From: Aureimonas glaciei
GTDB taxonomy: Bacteria; Pseudomonadota; Alphaproteobacteria; Rhizobiales; Rhizobiaceae
Assembly (NCBI RefSeq): GCF_014643375.1
Contig: NZ_BMJJ01000008.1
Span: forward strand, 124,001-188,000
Reading direction: 5' to 3'
DNA: 64,000 nucleotides
The notes below the pieces were generated by a model that was not told the DNA's origin, did no database searches, and worked only from the letters and a program-made list of their open reading frames with translations. This document shows, piece after piece, positions 44,311-54,110 of the stretch (position 1 is its first letter; every line of letters begins with the position of its first letter). A program made the translations under genes and the position numbers.

Positions 44311-44338
44311 AAACGGCCGGGAAAGATCCCGGCCGTTT
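44311..44338 (-). terminator. Terminator of the DEAD-box helicase gene
   Basis: AAACGGCCGGGA (44311-44322) pairs perfectly with TCCCGGCCGTTT (44327-44338) around a 4-base loop. On the minus strand it is followed by TTTTCGTT, 45 bases after the helicase stop. Confidence 0.9.
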
Positions 44339-44383
44339 CTGCATTCAAAGGCTGCCGTGAGGCAGCGCGCGGTGCGCTGCCGA

Positions 44384-45715
<1,332 letters not shown>

Positions 45716-46188
45716 GGAATGCCTTTGAACTGGGTGGCGGGCATGGAGAGCCCGCGAAACGGCCGACCGTCTTCGCGCTTGCGGACAGGTCGACACGGGC
45801 CGTGATCGGATCCAAGTCCGAAGGCGCTCGTCTAACATTCCAGCGGGTTTTCGGGAGAAAAGCACGGGAAGAAGGGAGCGCAGCGCGTCACGGCGTTGCC
45901 AGGCTCATATGCGAGGTTTTGTGCGGTGCGTCAAGGGCGGGGATGGGGATTGCTCCCTACCCAACGCCGTCGCTTACTCTCGCGGGCTAGCGTACAGTAT
46001 CATTTAGCCGCAGCAGCCCGCGGAGCCTCTTCGAAGGGCAAGACCACATTCTTGCAGCAGCCATGTTCGCCTGCATGTTAGAACAAGCTACATTTTCCGG
46101 GCCAGCACTGTTTGTTTAAATTATCGATACTCGACTTACGCAAAAACGGGCATTATCCGGCCAACAGATTCGAGCGTTACCCATCGCC
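45716..46188. other. Gene-free stretch with change of base composition
   Basis: No convincing gene is seen in these 473 bases. The first part is the helicase leader. From about 45990 the G+C content falls sharply and stays low until about 47450, marking the left edge of a foreign segment. No tRNA or integrase is present at this edge. Confidence 0.55.
46007..46026 (+). repeat. Left imperfect direct repeat flanking the low-GC island
   Basis: GCCGCAGCAGCCCGCGGAGC matches 16 of 20 bases at 47337-47356, including the first ten. The two copies bracket the AT-rich gene 46189-47226. They could be remains of an attachment-site or insertion duplication. Confidence 0.35.
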
Positions 46189-47226
46189 ATGCAGTTTGAA
46201 TATACTCCTCCGCAGACCGCATTCGAGCACGCTTTTGGCGGCCACAACGATGTCAATGCATTCGGTAAAATCGAGCCAGGTGACGATTTAAAATTCCTAG
46301 AGTTTTTACAGAAATCGGCGGTCCCAACTCGGGCCTCGATTTACATTGACTCTCTCGGGGGACATGTAGAGACGGCAATAAGTCTTGGGCACATGATCCG
46401 GGAGAGATGGTTCTCTACGCACATAGGAAGCATTCTCCTCGGCGCTGAGGCGGAGAATGGTATCCTGATTAATCGGGAATTTAGGACCGGGTCTTGTATG
46501 AGTGCGGCGACACTGATGTATATTGGTGGCCGTTTGCGCTATTTTTCAGCCGGCTCGTCGTTTGGTGTTCACCAATTTTCATTTAGAAATCCTACCCCTA
46601 GGCATATCGGGCAATCGCAAACTTTATCATATCAGATCGCCCGATTTATTAGAGATATGGGGGTTGATCTAGATTTTCTAGATATTTCGTCGTCGGTTGA
46701 CTCCTCAGAAATTAAACTAATCGACGTGCCATTGTTGAGGCAGCTGCGGGTAGTGACTGATGGCGAAACCCCGGTCAGCTGGACAGTCTTGGCGGCAAAT
46801 AACACTGTATCTGTTCGCGCTGAGCGCGACTCCCTGTATGGTCATCACAAGATCTTGTTATCATATCTCGGAGGAAATTTTATGATACATGCCGTCATTG
46901 AATCACAGGGGCGCTCAGAGATGCTTGAGAGCTATCCCCTTGTGGAGTTAACATTTAACGAGGATGACGATATAGACATTTCCGATAGAGTATTTCGAGT
47001 CTCTTTGAATAGTTATACAAATATAATTTGTAAAATTACGCTAGATGAAGCTCGACAGATTGTTCTGTCAAAAGGTTTCGGTGTTCAAGTTCGTGGGTCT
47101 CGGGATGCCGGGATGTTTCTCGGAATTTCACCCATGTCGACCGAAAGTGGCAGGGACAAGCTTACCTCCTTCTTCACTGCACTAACTGGAGAGGTGTTGA
47201 TTAGTCCGGAACTGGCGGGATCCTAA
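46189..47226 (+). CDS. ClpP-fold serine protease-like protein of a low-GC island
   Basis: 345 residues, no signal peptide. Residues about 45-180 show the ClpP/crotonase-type fold: strand and oxyanion loop IYIDSLGGHVETAISLGHMI (compare NSPGG in ClpP), candidate nucleophile Ser105 in GSCMSAATLMYIGG, and candidate catalytic His128 in SFGVHQF, 23 residues later (25 in ClpP). The third residue may be an Asp at 160-171. The C-terminal 150 residues form an unrecognised alpha/beta domain. The gene's AT-rich codons differ strongly from all neighbours, so recent transfer is likely. It stands alone; substrate and role are unknown. Confidence 0.82.
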   Translation: MQFEYTPPQTAFEHAFGGHNDVNAFGKIEPGDDLKFLEFLQKSAVPTRASIYIDSLGGHVETAISLGHMIRERWFSTHIGSILLGAEAENGILINREFRTGSCMSAATLMYIGGRLRYFSAGSSFGVHQFSFRNPTPRHIGQSQTLSYQIARFIRDMGVDLDFLDISSSVDSSEIKLIDVPLLRQLRVVTDGETPVSWTVLAANNTVSVRAERDSLYGHHKILLSYLGGNFMIHAVIESQGRSEMLESYPLVELTFNEDDDIDISDRVFRVSLNSYTNIICKITLDEARQIVLSKGFGVQVRGSRDAGMFLGISPMSTESGRDKLTSFFTALTGEVLISPELAGS

Positions 47227-47336
47227 GTCGGATTTGAGTATGTTGTTCTGGGGGCTCGCCTGCTACCATTGGATAATTAAAACTGAAGTATGATGTGTGG
47301 ACGGCTGTTAATATGAAAGCAAGGCAACGACTAGAT

Positions 47337-47356
47337 GCCGCAGCAGTCAGCGGGGG
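47337..47356 (+). repeat. Right imperfect direct repeat flanking the low-GC island
   Basis: Partner of the repeat at 46007 (16 of 20 identical). High G+C returns near 47480 with the uup gene. The bases between 47227 and 47479 hold no gene. Confidence 0.35.
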
Positions 47357-47479
47357 CGTCGGCTGGTGTGCGGCGGTGGGGTCTCGGCCAACTGCTGAAA
47401 ATTGTGCGCAGCAACGATAATTGAATAAATAGCAAGCGCAGCGAATGAGTTAGAAAAAAGCTGACATAAGCACTTCTTG

Positions 47480-49339
47480 TCACGCCTCCATCTCCGCCTT
47501 CAACACCTCCAGCTCCAGCCACTCGTTCTCCGCCTTCGCCAGCTCGCCGCGCTTGGCGTCCAGCTTGTCGGCGAGCTTCGAGAACCGGGAAGGGTTCTTC
47601 GAAAACAGCAGCGGATCTGCCATTTCGGTCTCGAGGGCGGCGATCTCCTTCTCCAGCGTGGCGATCGTCTTCGGCAGGCTTTCCAGCGCGAATTTCTGCT
47701 TGAAGGAGAGTTTGGCGACGCCGGTGGCCGCGGGCTTGGCGGTCATCGCCATTTTCGAGGCGCCGGTGAGGTCGTGGTTGCGGCCGCCCTTGGCGGGCTT
47801 GCCGGCCTGGCGTTCGGAGCCGAGCGTGCCGCGGGCGGCCTTGGCGTCGGAGCGGCGCTGAATCAGCATGTCGGAATAGCCGCCGGCATATTCGATCCAC
47901 TTGCCCTCGGCGTCGGGCGTGACGACGCTCGTCACCGTGCGGTCGAGAAAGTCGCGGTCATGGCTGACGAGGAGGACGGTGCCGGGATAGTTGGCGATCA
48001 GCTCCTGCAACAGGTCGAGCGTCTCCATGTCGAGATCGTTCGTCGGCTCGTCCAGGACGAGAAAATTCGCCGGCGTCGCCATGGTCTTGGCGAGGAGCAG
48101 GCGGGCGCGCTCGCCGCCGGAGAGGTTGCCGACGGGGGTGCGGATCTGCTCGGGCTGGAACAGGAAATCCTTGAGGTAGCCGGCGACATGGCGCGGCTCG
48201 CCATTGACCATGACCTGGTCGCCGCGCCCGTCGGTGAGGTTTTCGGCGACCGATGCCGTGTCGTTCAGGCTGGCGCGCTTCTGGTCGAGGAAGGCGAGGT
48301 CGAGATTGGTGCCGAGCTTCACCTTGCCGGAATCGGGCTGCGTCTCGCCGATCAGCATCTTCAGGAGCGTCGTCTTGCCGGCGCCGTTCGGGCCGACGAA
48401 GCCGACGCGGTCGCCGCGCAGGATGCGCATGGAAAAATCCTCGACGAGGACGCGGTCGCCATAGGCCTTGGCGATGTGCTCGGCCTCGATCACGAGCTTG
48501 CCGCTCTCGCGCGTCTCGCCGGCGGTCATGTCGACCATGCCGACGGCGCGGCGGGTGCTCTTGCGGTCGGCGCGCATGGCATGCAGCTCGCCGAGGCGGC
48601 GCTGGTTGCGGGTGCGGCGGGCGCTGACGCCATAGCGCAGCCAGTGCTCCTCGCGCACGATCTTGCGGTCCATCTTCTGCATGTCGCGCTCTTCTTCCTC
48701 GAGCGTCTTATCGCGCCAGGCCTCGAAGGCGCCGAAGCCCTCGTTGATGCGGCGCGCGCCGCCGCGGTCGATCCAGACGGTGGCCGCCGTGGTCTTCTCT
48801 AGGAACCGACGGTCATGGCTGATGACGACGATGGCGCTGCGAAGCGAGCGCACCTCGTCTTCCAGCCATTCGATGGTCGGCAGATCCAGATGGTTGGTCG
48901 GCTCGTCCAGGAGAATGATGTCGGGCTCGGGCGCGAGCACGCGGGCGAGCGCGGCGCGGCGCGCCTCGCCGCCGGAGAGGTCGGACGGGCGCGCATTCGG
49001 GTCGAGACCGAGCGCATCGATGCAGCGGGTGACGCGGTAGGGATCGTCGGCCGGCCCGAGGCCCGCGGCGACATAGGCTTCGACGCTCGGCGCATCGCCG
49101 AAGTCCGGCTCCTGCGCGAGATAGCGGATGGTCGCGCCGGGCTTGCGAAAAACTTCGCCGGAGTCGGGCTCGACGATGCCGGCGGCGATCTTCAATAGCG
49201 TCGACTTGCCGGAGCCGTTGCGGCCGACCAGCGCGATGCGGTCGCCGGGAAGGACGGAGAGTTCGACGCCTTGCAGAAGCGGCGTGCCGCCAAAAGTCAG
49301 CTTGATGCCGTCGAGGTGGAGCAGGGGAGGTAGGGCCAT
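47480..49339 (-). CDS. uup: ABC-F ATPase of the Uup type
   Basis: Cytoplasmic ABC-F protein; Uup-type members act on ribosomes and DNA structures. The 619 residues hold two ABC cassettes: Walker [10 protein letters not shown] (about 39) and GPNGAGKTT (about 318), two LSGGE signatures, and DEPTNHLDL / DEPTNDLDM Walker B regions. The interdomain linker (about 215-250) is Arg/Glu-rich. The C-terminal coiled coil (about 540-619, [20 protein letters not shown]) is the Uup hallmark. It lies 82 bases after the RND permease gene, probably in its own unit or as its last gene. Confidence 0.93.
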   Translation of the reverse strand: MALPPLLHLDGIKLTFGGTPLLQGVELSVLPGDRIALVGRNGSGKSTLLKIAAGIVEPDSGEVFRKPGATIRYLAQEPDFGDAPSVEAYVAAGLGPADDPYRVTRCIDALGLDPNARPSDLSGGEARRAALARVLAPEPDIILLDEPTNHLDLPTIEWLEDEVRSLRSAIVVISHDRRFLEKTTAATVWIDRGGARRINEGFGAFEAWRDKTLEEEERDMQKMDRKIVREEHWLRYGVSARRTRNQRRLGELHAMRADRKSTRRAVGMVDMTAGETRESGKLVIEAEHIAKAYGDRVLVEDFSMRILRGDRVGFVGPNGAGKTTLLKMLIGETQPDSGKVKLGTNLDLAFLDQKRASLNDTASVAENLTDGRGDQVMVNGEPRHVAGYLKDFLFQPEQIRTPVGNLSGGERARLLLAKTMATPANFLVLDEPTNDLDMETLDLLQELIANYPGTVLLVSHDRDFLDRTVTSVVTPDAEGKWIEYAGGYSDMLIQRRSDAKAARGTLGSERQAGKPAKGGRNHDLTGASKMAMTAKPAATGVAKLSFKQKFALESLPKTIATLEKEIAALETEMADPLLFSKNPSRFSKLADKLDAKRGELAKAENEWLELEVLKAEMEA

Positions 49340-49421
49340 GGGCAGGCTCTAGCGCATTTCCACGCCGCGGGCGAGGTCCCGCGCCGCACCATTCCGTTAA
49401 GGTCAGACGGGCATTGGCGGA

Positions 49422-52400
49422 TCACGCCGGCGCGGGCTCGCCCATCCGCTCGGCTTCGGCGATGTCGCGGTGCAGCTCTTCGGTGGCGCCGGAGACGGGC
49501 TTGGCGAAGCGGCCGAGCAGAAGATAGGCGACGGGGGTGACGAAGAGCGTGGCGAAGGTGGCGAGGCCAAGGCCGCCGACGATGACGTAGCCGAGCGCGA
49601 TGCGCGCCTCGGCGCCGGCGCCCGACGCGAAGACCAGCGGCACGCCGCCGACGACCGTCGCGACCATGGTCATCATGACCGGCCGCAGCCGGATCAGCGC
49701 CGCCTGCTCCGTCGCCTCGCGCAGGCCCATGCCCTCCTCGCGCAACTGGTTGGCGAATTCGACGACGAGGATGCCGTTCTTCGCCATGATGCCGACGAGC
49801 AGCACCAGACCGATCTGGCTGTAGAGATTGAGGCTGAGGCCGAAAAAGGCGAGGGCGAAGACGGCGCAGGCGACGCCGAGCGGCACCGTGGCGATGATGA
49901 TCAGCGCCGAGACGAAACTTTCGAACTGCGCCGCCAGCACCAGGACGATGACGACGATGGCGAAGCCGAAGACCACGGCAAGGCCGCTCGACGTTTCCTG
50001 CAGCGTTGCCGCCTCGGCCAGCGGCACGAGGCGCATCGTGTCGGGCAGAACATCGGCGGCCAGCGGCTGCAGATCCGTCCAGGCCTGGGCCAGCGGATAG
50101 CCGTCGGTGAGTTCGGCCGACAGCGAAATGGCGCGCGACCGGTTCTCGCGGTCGAGCGTCGGCGCGATCGGGCGCTCCTCGGTGGTGGCGACCGTCGACA
50201 TCGGCACCAGCCGGCCGTCCCGGGCCTTGAGGAAGACGTTGCGCAGGTCGCCCGGATCGTTGATCGGGTCGCTGGTCGCCACCATCCGCACCGGGATCTG
50301 CTTGTCCTCGATATAGGTCTGCGTGATCTCGCGGCCGTCGAGCAGCGACTGCATGGCGCCGGCAAGGCCGTCGATCTCGATGCCGAGATCGGAGGCCCGG
50401 GCGCGGTCGATAAGGACGGAGACCTGGGGCTGCGTCGCCTCGGCGGCGAGCTGCGTGCGGCCCCAGCGGCCGTCGCGGTCCATCGCTTCCTTCAGCCTGG
50501 TCGCGGCATCGGTGATCTCGTCGTAGTTCGAGCCGGCGATGGCAAAGCGCAGGCCCTGGCCGCCGCCGCGGATGCCGAGCGAGTTCGGCTGGATCGCGAA
50601 GGCGCGGACGCCCGGAACGTTGCGCACGGCGGCGTTCACTTCCGCGACGATTTCCTGCTGGGTGCGCGCCCTGACCGACCAGTCGGCCAGGGTCATCACC
50701 AGGAAGGCCGAGTTGGCGGCGCCGCGGCCGGTGGTGGCGAAGACGTTCGTCGCCTCGCCGCTCTCGACATAGGGCATCACGATGGTCTCGATCCGCCGCA
50801 TCTGCGCGGCGGTGTAGTCGAGACTGGCGCTCTGCGGCGCGGTCACGCGCATCAGCACGAGCCCGCGGTCCTCGGTCGGCGTCAGTTCCTGCGGCAGGGT
50901 CTGATAGGTCAGGAAGGCGGCAAAGCAGAAGATGCCCGAAGCCGTGACGATGAGCAGGGGAAAGGCGAGACAGGCCCTCAGGACCACGCCATAGATGCCG
51001 GCGAGCTTCGTGCCGAAACCCTGCACGCCGCGCTTGAACCAGCCGGGCGGCCGCTCGTCCTCGCGCGCCTTCAGGAATTTTGAGGCGAGCATCGGGCACA
51101 GCGTCAGGGCGATGAAGGAGGAGATCACCACCGCGACGGCCAGCACGAAGCCGAACTCGCGGAACAGACCGCCCGCGGCGCCCGGCAGGAAGGAGATCGG
51201 GATGAAGACGGCGGCGAGCGTCGCCGTCGTCGAGATCACCGCGAAGAACACCTGCCGCGTGCCGAGCACCGCCGCGGCGGCGGGGCGGGCGCCCATGTCG
51301 CGGCGGCGCACGATGTTCTCGAGCACGATGATCGCGTCGTCGACGACCATGCCCGTCGCCAGCACCAGCGCCAGGAGCGTCAGGATGTTGATGGAAAAGC
51401 CGACGAGATAGATGAAGGTGAGGGTGCCGATCAGCGCCACCGGCATGGTCACCGCCGGGATGAAGGTGGCCCGCAGGTTCAGCAGGAACAGGAAGATCAC
51501 CGCGACGACGATGACGACCGCAAAGATCAGCGCCAGCTCGACTTCGTGGATCGCGCCCTGAATGAAGACAGCGTCGTCGCTGGTGACGCGCACGTCGATG
51601 CCCTCGGGCAGGGTGCGGTTCAGCTGCTCGACCATGCTGCGGATGCCGGTGGAGATGTCGAGCGTGCTCGACCCGGCCTGGCGGATGACGCCGAGGCCGA
51701 TGCCCGTCTGGCCGTTGATGCGCTGCTGCGAGGCGGCCTCGTCCGGACCGAAGCGGACGGAAGCGACGTCGCGCAGGCGCGTGCGCTCGTTGAGGGCAAT
51801 GTTCTCGAACTCGGCGGGCGTCGCCACATTGGCATCAGCCCGCACGATCAGGTCCTGGTTGGGCGAGGCGAGGGAGCCGGCGGGCACGTCCAGCGCGACG
51901 TTCTGGAGGGCGGCGGCGACGTCGGCGATGGTGAGGCCGCGCGTCGCCAGCCGGTCGGGCTCGATGTCGACATAGACGAGACGCTCGCGCTCGCCGTAGA
52001 GCTGGAGATCCGCGACGCCCTCGACGGCGGCCAACTGGTCGGCGATGCGGTCCTCGACGAGCGTCGTCAGGTCCTCGATCTTCATCGCCGGCGCGACGAC
52101 GGCAAGGCGCATGATGGCGTCCGCGTCGGCATCCGCCTTGACGATCCGCGGCTCCTCGGCGTCCTCGGGCAGCGAGTTGGAAATCCGGCTGATGGCATCG
52201 CGCACGTCGCTGGCGGCGACGTTGAGATCGGTGGAATCGGTGAATTCGATGGTGACGCGGCTGGAGCCGAAGCGCGAGCTCGACGACACCGAGGCGATGC
52301 CGGAGACGCGGGCGACGGCGCTCTCGATCTCGCTGGTCAGCTGCCGGTCGACGGTTTCCGGCGAGGCGCCGGTGAAATCCACCGAGACGGTGATGACCGG

Positions 52401-52559
52401 GCGGTCGACATTGGGCAGTTCGCGAATTTCGACGGCGTTCAGCGAGGCGAGGCCGGCCACCACAATCAGGAGGTTGAGCACGATGGTGAGCACCGGCCGG
52501 CGGATGAACAGGCTGGTGAAAGCCGTCAGGCCGTCGGGCTTGGCCGCGCCGTCGCTCAT
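49422..52559 (-). CDS. RND multidrug efflux permease (HAE1 family)
   Basis: Proton-driven inner-membrane efflux pump. The 1045 residues fit the family, with 12 membrane segments and two large periplasmic loops. Membrane segment 4 carries the proton-relay Asp pair (ATGMVVDDAIIVLENIVRRRD, about residue 415). The start FIRRPVLTIVLNLLIVVAGLASL is typical of the MexB/AcrB class. Its ATG overlaps the adaptor stop (52556-52559), so the two are co-translated. No outer-membrane TolC-like gene is nearby. The substrate is unknown. Confidence 0.95.
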   Translation of the reverse strand: MSDGAAKPDGLTAFTSLFIRRPVLTIVLNLLIVVAGLASLNAVEIRELPNVDRPVITVSVDFTGASPETVDRQLTSEIESAVARVSGIASVSSSSRFGSSRVTIEFTDSTDLNVAASDVRDAISRISNSLPEDAEEPRIVKADADADAIMRLAVVAPAMKIEDLTTLVEDRIADQLAAVEGVADLQLYGERERLVYVDIEPDRLATRGLTIADVAAALQNVALDVPAGSLASPNQDLIVRADANVATPAEFENIALNERTRLRDVASVRFGPDEAASQQRINGQTGIGLGVIRQAGSSTLDISTGIRSMVEQLNRTLPEGIDVRVTSDDAVFIQGAIHEVELALIFAVVIVVAVIFLFLLNLRATFIPAVTMPVALIGTLTFIYLVGFSINILTLLALVLATGMVVDDAIIVLENIVRRRDMGARPAAAAVLGTRQVFFAVISTTATLAAVFIPISFLPGAAGGLFREFGFVLAVAVVISSFIALTLCPMLASKFLKAREDERPPGWFKRGVQGFGTKLAGIYGVVLRACLAFPLLIVTASGIFCFAAFLTYQTLPQELTPTEDRGLVLMRVTAPQSASLDYTAAQMRRIETIVMPYVESGEATNVFATTGRGAANSAFLVMTLADWSVRARTQQEIVAEVNAAVRNVPGVRAFAIQPNSLGIRGGGQGLRFAIAGSNYDEITDAATRLKEAMDRDGRWGRTQLAAEATQPQVSVLIDRARASDLGIEIDGLAGAMQSLLDGREITQTYIEDKQIPVRMVATSDPINDPGDLRNVFLKARDGRLVPMSTVATTEERPIAPTLDRENRSRAISLSAELTDGYPLAQAWTDLQPLAADVLPDTMRLVPLAEAATLQETSSGLAVVFGFAIVVIVLVLAAQFESFVSALIIIATVPLGVACAVFALAFFGLSLNLYSQIGLVLLVGIMAKNGILVVEFANQLREEGMGLREATEQAALIRLRPVMMTMVATVVGGVPLVFASGAGAEARIALGYVIVGGLGLATFATLFVTPVAYLLLGRFAKPVSGATEELHRDIAEAERMGEPAPA

Positions 52560-53887
52560 GGCATCGCCCTGGCCGGCGTCGTATTGGCCGGTTGCGGCAC
52601 GGCGGCCGGTCTTTCGGCAGCCCGTGCGACGGAGCCGAGGACGCCCCCGCCGCCACCACCGCCGGCAAGCGGCTCGTCCTTGGCCTCGGGCGCGGCGATA
52701 CCGGGCTGCTGCGAATTCTGGATCTCGACCTTACCGCCTTCCCGCAGTGCCTGGACTCCCTCAACGACGACCAGGTCGCCCTCCCGCAGCGTCTCGGAGG
52801 CGACGAGGACGCGGTCGATATTGCGCTCGATGATGCGCACGGGCGTCTTCGCGACGGTGTTGTCGGCCTTGATGGTCCAGACGATGGGGCCGTTGCGCTC
52901 CCACTGCACGGACAGCGGGTCGACGGCGAGAAGGGTTTCGCCGGGCAGGACCAGCGTCATGGCGAAGGACATGCCGGGCCGTAGCTCGTCCTCGGGATTG
53001 TCGATCACCGCCTCGGTGCGCAGGGTGCGGCTGGCTTCGTCGAGGCGGCTGTCGATGGCGCTGATCACGCCGGTATGAACCTTTTCCGGGCGTGCCGTGC
53101 TGACGGCCTCGATGGGCGCGCCGATCGTCAGGTTCTGGACGAAGGTTTCCGGGGTGAAGAAGATCACCTTGATCTGGCTGCGGTCGTCGATGGTGGTGAT
53201 GACCGTCTGGTTGGTGACGAGGTCGCCGGTATCGACGCTGACGATGCCGACCCGGCCGGCGATCGGCGCGACGATCTGCCGCTTGGCGTAGTCGATTTCG
53301 GCCGCCCTCAGGTCGAGCCGCGCATTGTCGAGCTCGCGGCGCGCATCGGTAACCTCGACGGCGGTGATGGCGCGCGAAGCCTGCAGCCGCTCGACCCGCT
53401 CGATCTTGGCCTCCGCAGCCTGGATGGCGATCCGCGCCCGCTCGACCGCGACCTCTTCTGTATCGTCCTGAAGATTGGCGAGAACATCGCCCACCGCGAC
53501 GGTGTCGCCGGATTTGAACGGGACCGTCTCGATGATGCCGGTCACGTCGGGATACACCGTCACGGATCGCTGGGCCTCGCCGGTGCCGATGGCGCGCATG
53601 CGGTTGCGGGTCAGGGAAGTGTCGACCCGATCGGCGACGACGATCGTCGCCCGTCCGGCCCCGCCCTGTCCTCCGCGGCCGCGGCCGCCGCCAGGCGCCG
53701 CGCCACTGTCCGTCACCACGGCGTCCTTGTCCGGAGCCGGTGCGATGGACGCCACCACCGAGGCGACAGGCGCGGGGAGGGGGAGGCTTGCCAGATAGAC
53801 GCCCGCTCTCCCGTCGAAACGGATCCAGAGCGCGCCGGCGACCAGCAACACGACGAGAGTGACGAGGATCTGCTTCAAAATGGCCAT
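52556..53887 (-). CDS. RND efflux periplasmic adaptor subunit
   Basis: Membrane fusion protein that links the permease to an outer-membrane channel. ATG 53887 (GGAA site) gives 443 residues with a membrane anchor (about 6-22) followed by an Ala/Pro and Gly/Arg-rich region. The lipoyl half-motifs flank a coiled coil (about 135-205, RARIAIQAAEAKIERVERLQ). A beta-barrel domain follows, and then a Gly-rich tail with GGGGGGG. ATG 53911 or 53920 would add a few residues. First gene of the efflux operon. Confidence 0.93.
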   Translation of the reverse strand: MAILKQILVTLVVLLVAGALWIRFDGRAGVYLASLPLPAPVASVVASIAPAPDKDAVVTDSGAAPGGGRGRGGQGGAGRATIVVADRVDTSLTRNRMRAIGTGEAQRSVTVYPDVTGIIETVPFKSGDTVAVGDVLANLQDDTEEVAVERARIAIQAAEAKIERVERLQASRAITAVEVTDARRELDNARLDLRAAEIDYAKRQIVAPIAGRVGIVSVDTGDLVTNQTVITTIDDRSQIKVIFFTPETFVQNLTIGAPIEAVSTARPEKVHTGVISAIDSRLDEASRTLRTEAVIDNPEDELRPGMSFAMTLVLPGETLLAVDPLSVQWERNGPIVWTIKADNTVAKTPVRIIERNIDRVLVASETLREGDLVVVEGVQALREGGKVEIQNSQQPGIAAPEAKDEPLAGGGGGGGVLGSVARAAERPAAVPQPANTTPARAMP

Positions 53888-54057
53888 GTGGTTCCATAGC
53901 TGCGCGGGCATGAACGCCATATGAAGGCTGGGCCGACCATAACGCCGATGCGACTGGTTTTAGATTACATCTTCGCAAAGTTTCAGGAGCTGGGAGTCAT
54001 GGGTGCCCGTCGCAGACTTGCGGCACCAGCCACACTGAGATCCTGCCACCCGACAAG

Positions 54058-54087
54058 AAAAAAGGGCCCGCCAGTTGGCGAGCCCTT
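54058..54087 (-). terminator. Terminator of the PRC-barrel gene
   Basis: On the minus strand AAGGGCTCGCCA pairs with TGGCGGGCCCTT (one G-T pair) around a short loop, followed by TTTTTT. It lies 24 bases after the gene. Confidence 0.92.
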
Positions 54088-54110
54088 CCGAGTAGCGACT
54101 GTGTCGCCGA

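Noticed and set aside
45716-45865. 50-residue N-terminal extension of the DEAD-box helicase
   Set aside because: The Arg-rich leader is unlike the family; TTG 45715 has a ribosome site and fits the usual start.
49470-51083. Long open frame (537 codons) on the plus strand
   Set aside because: Antisense to the RND permease, no domain pattern and very high Arg/Asp/Gly content.
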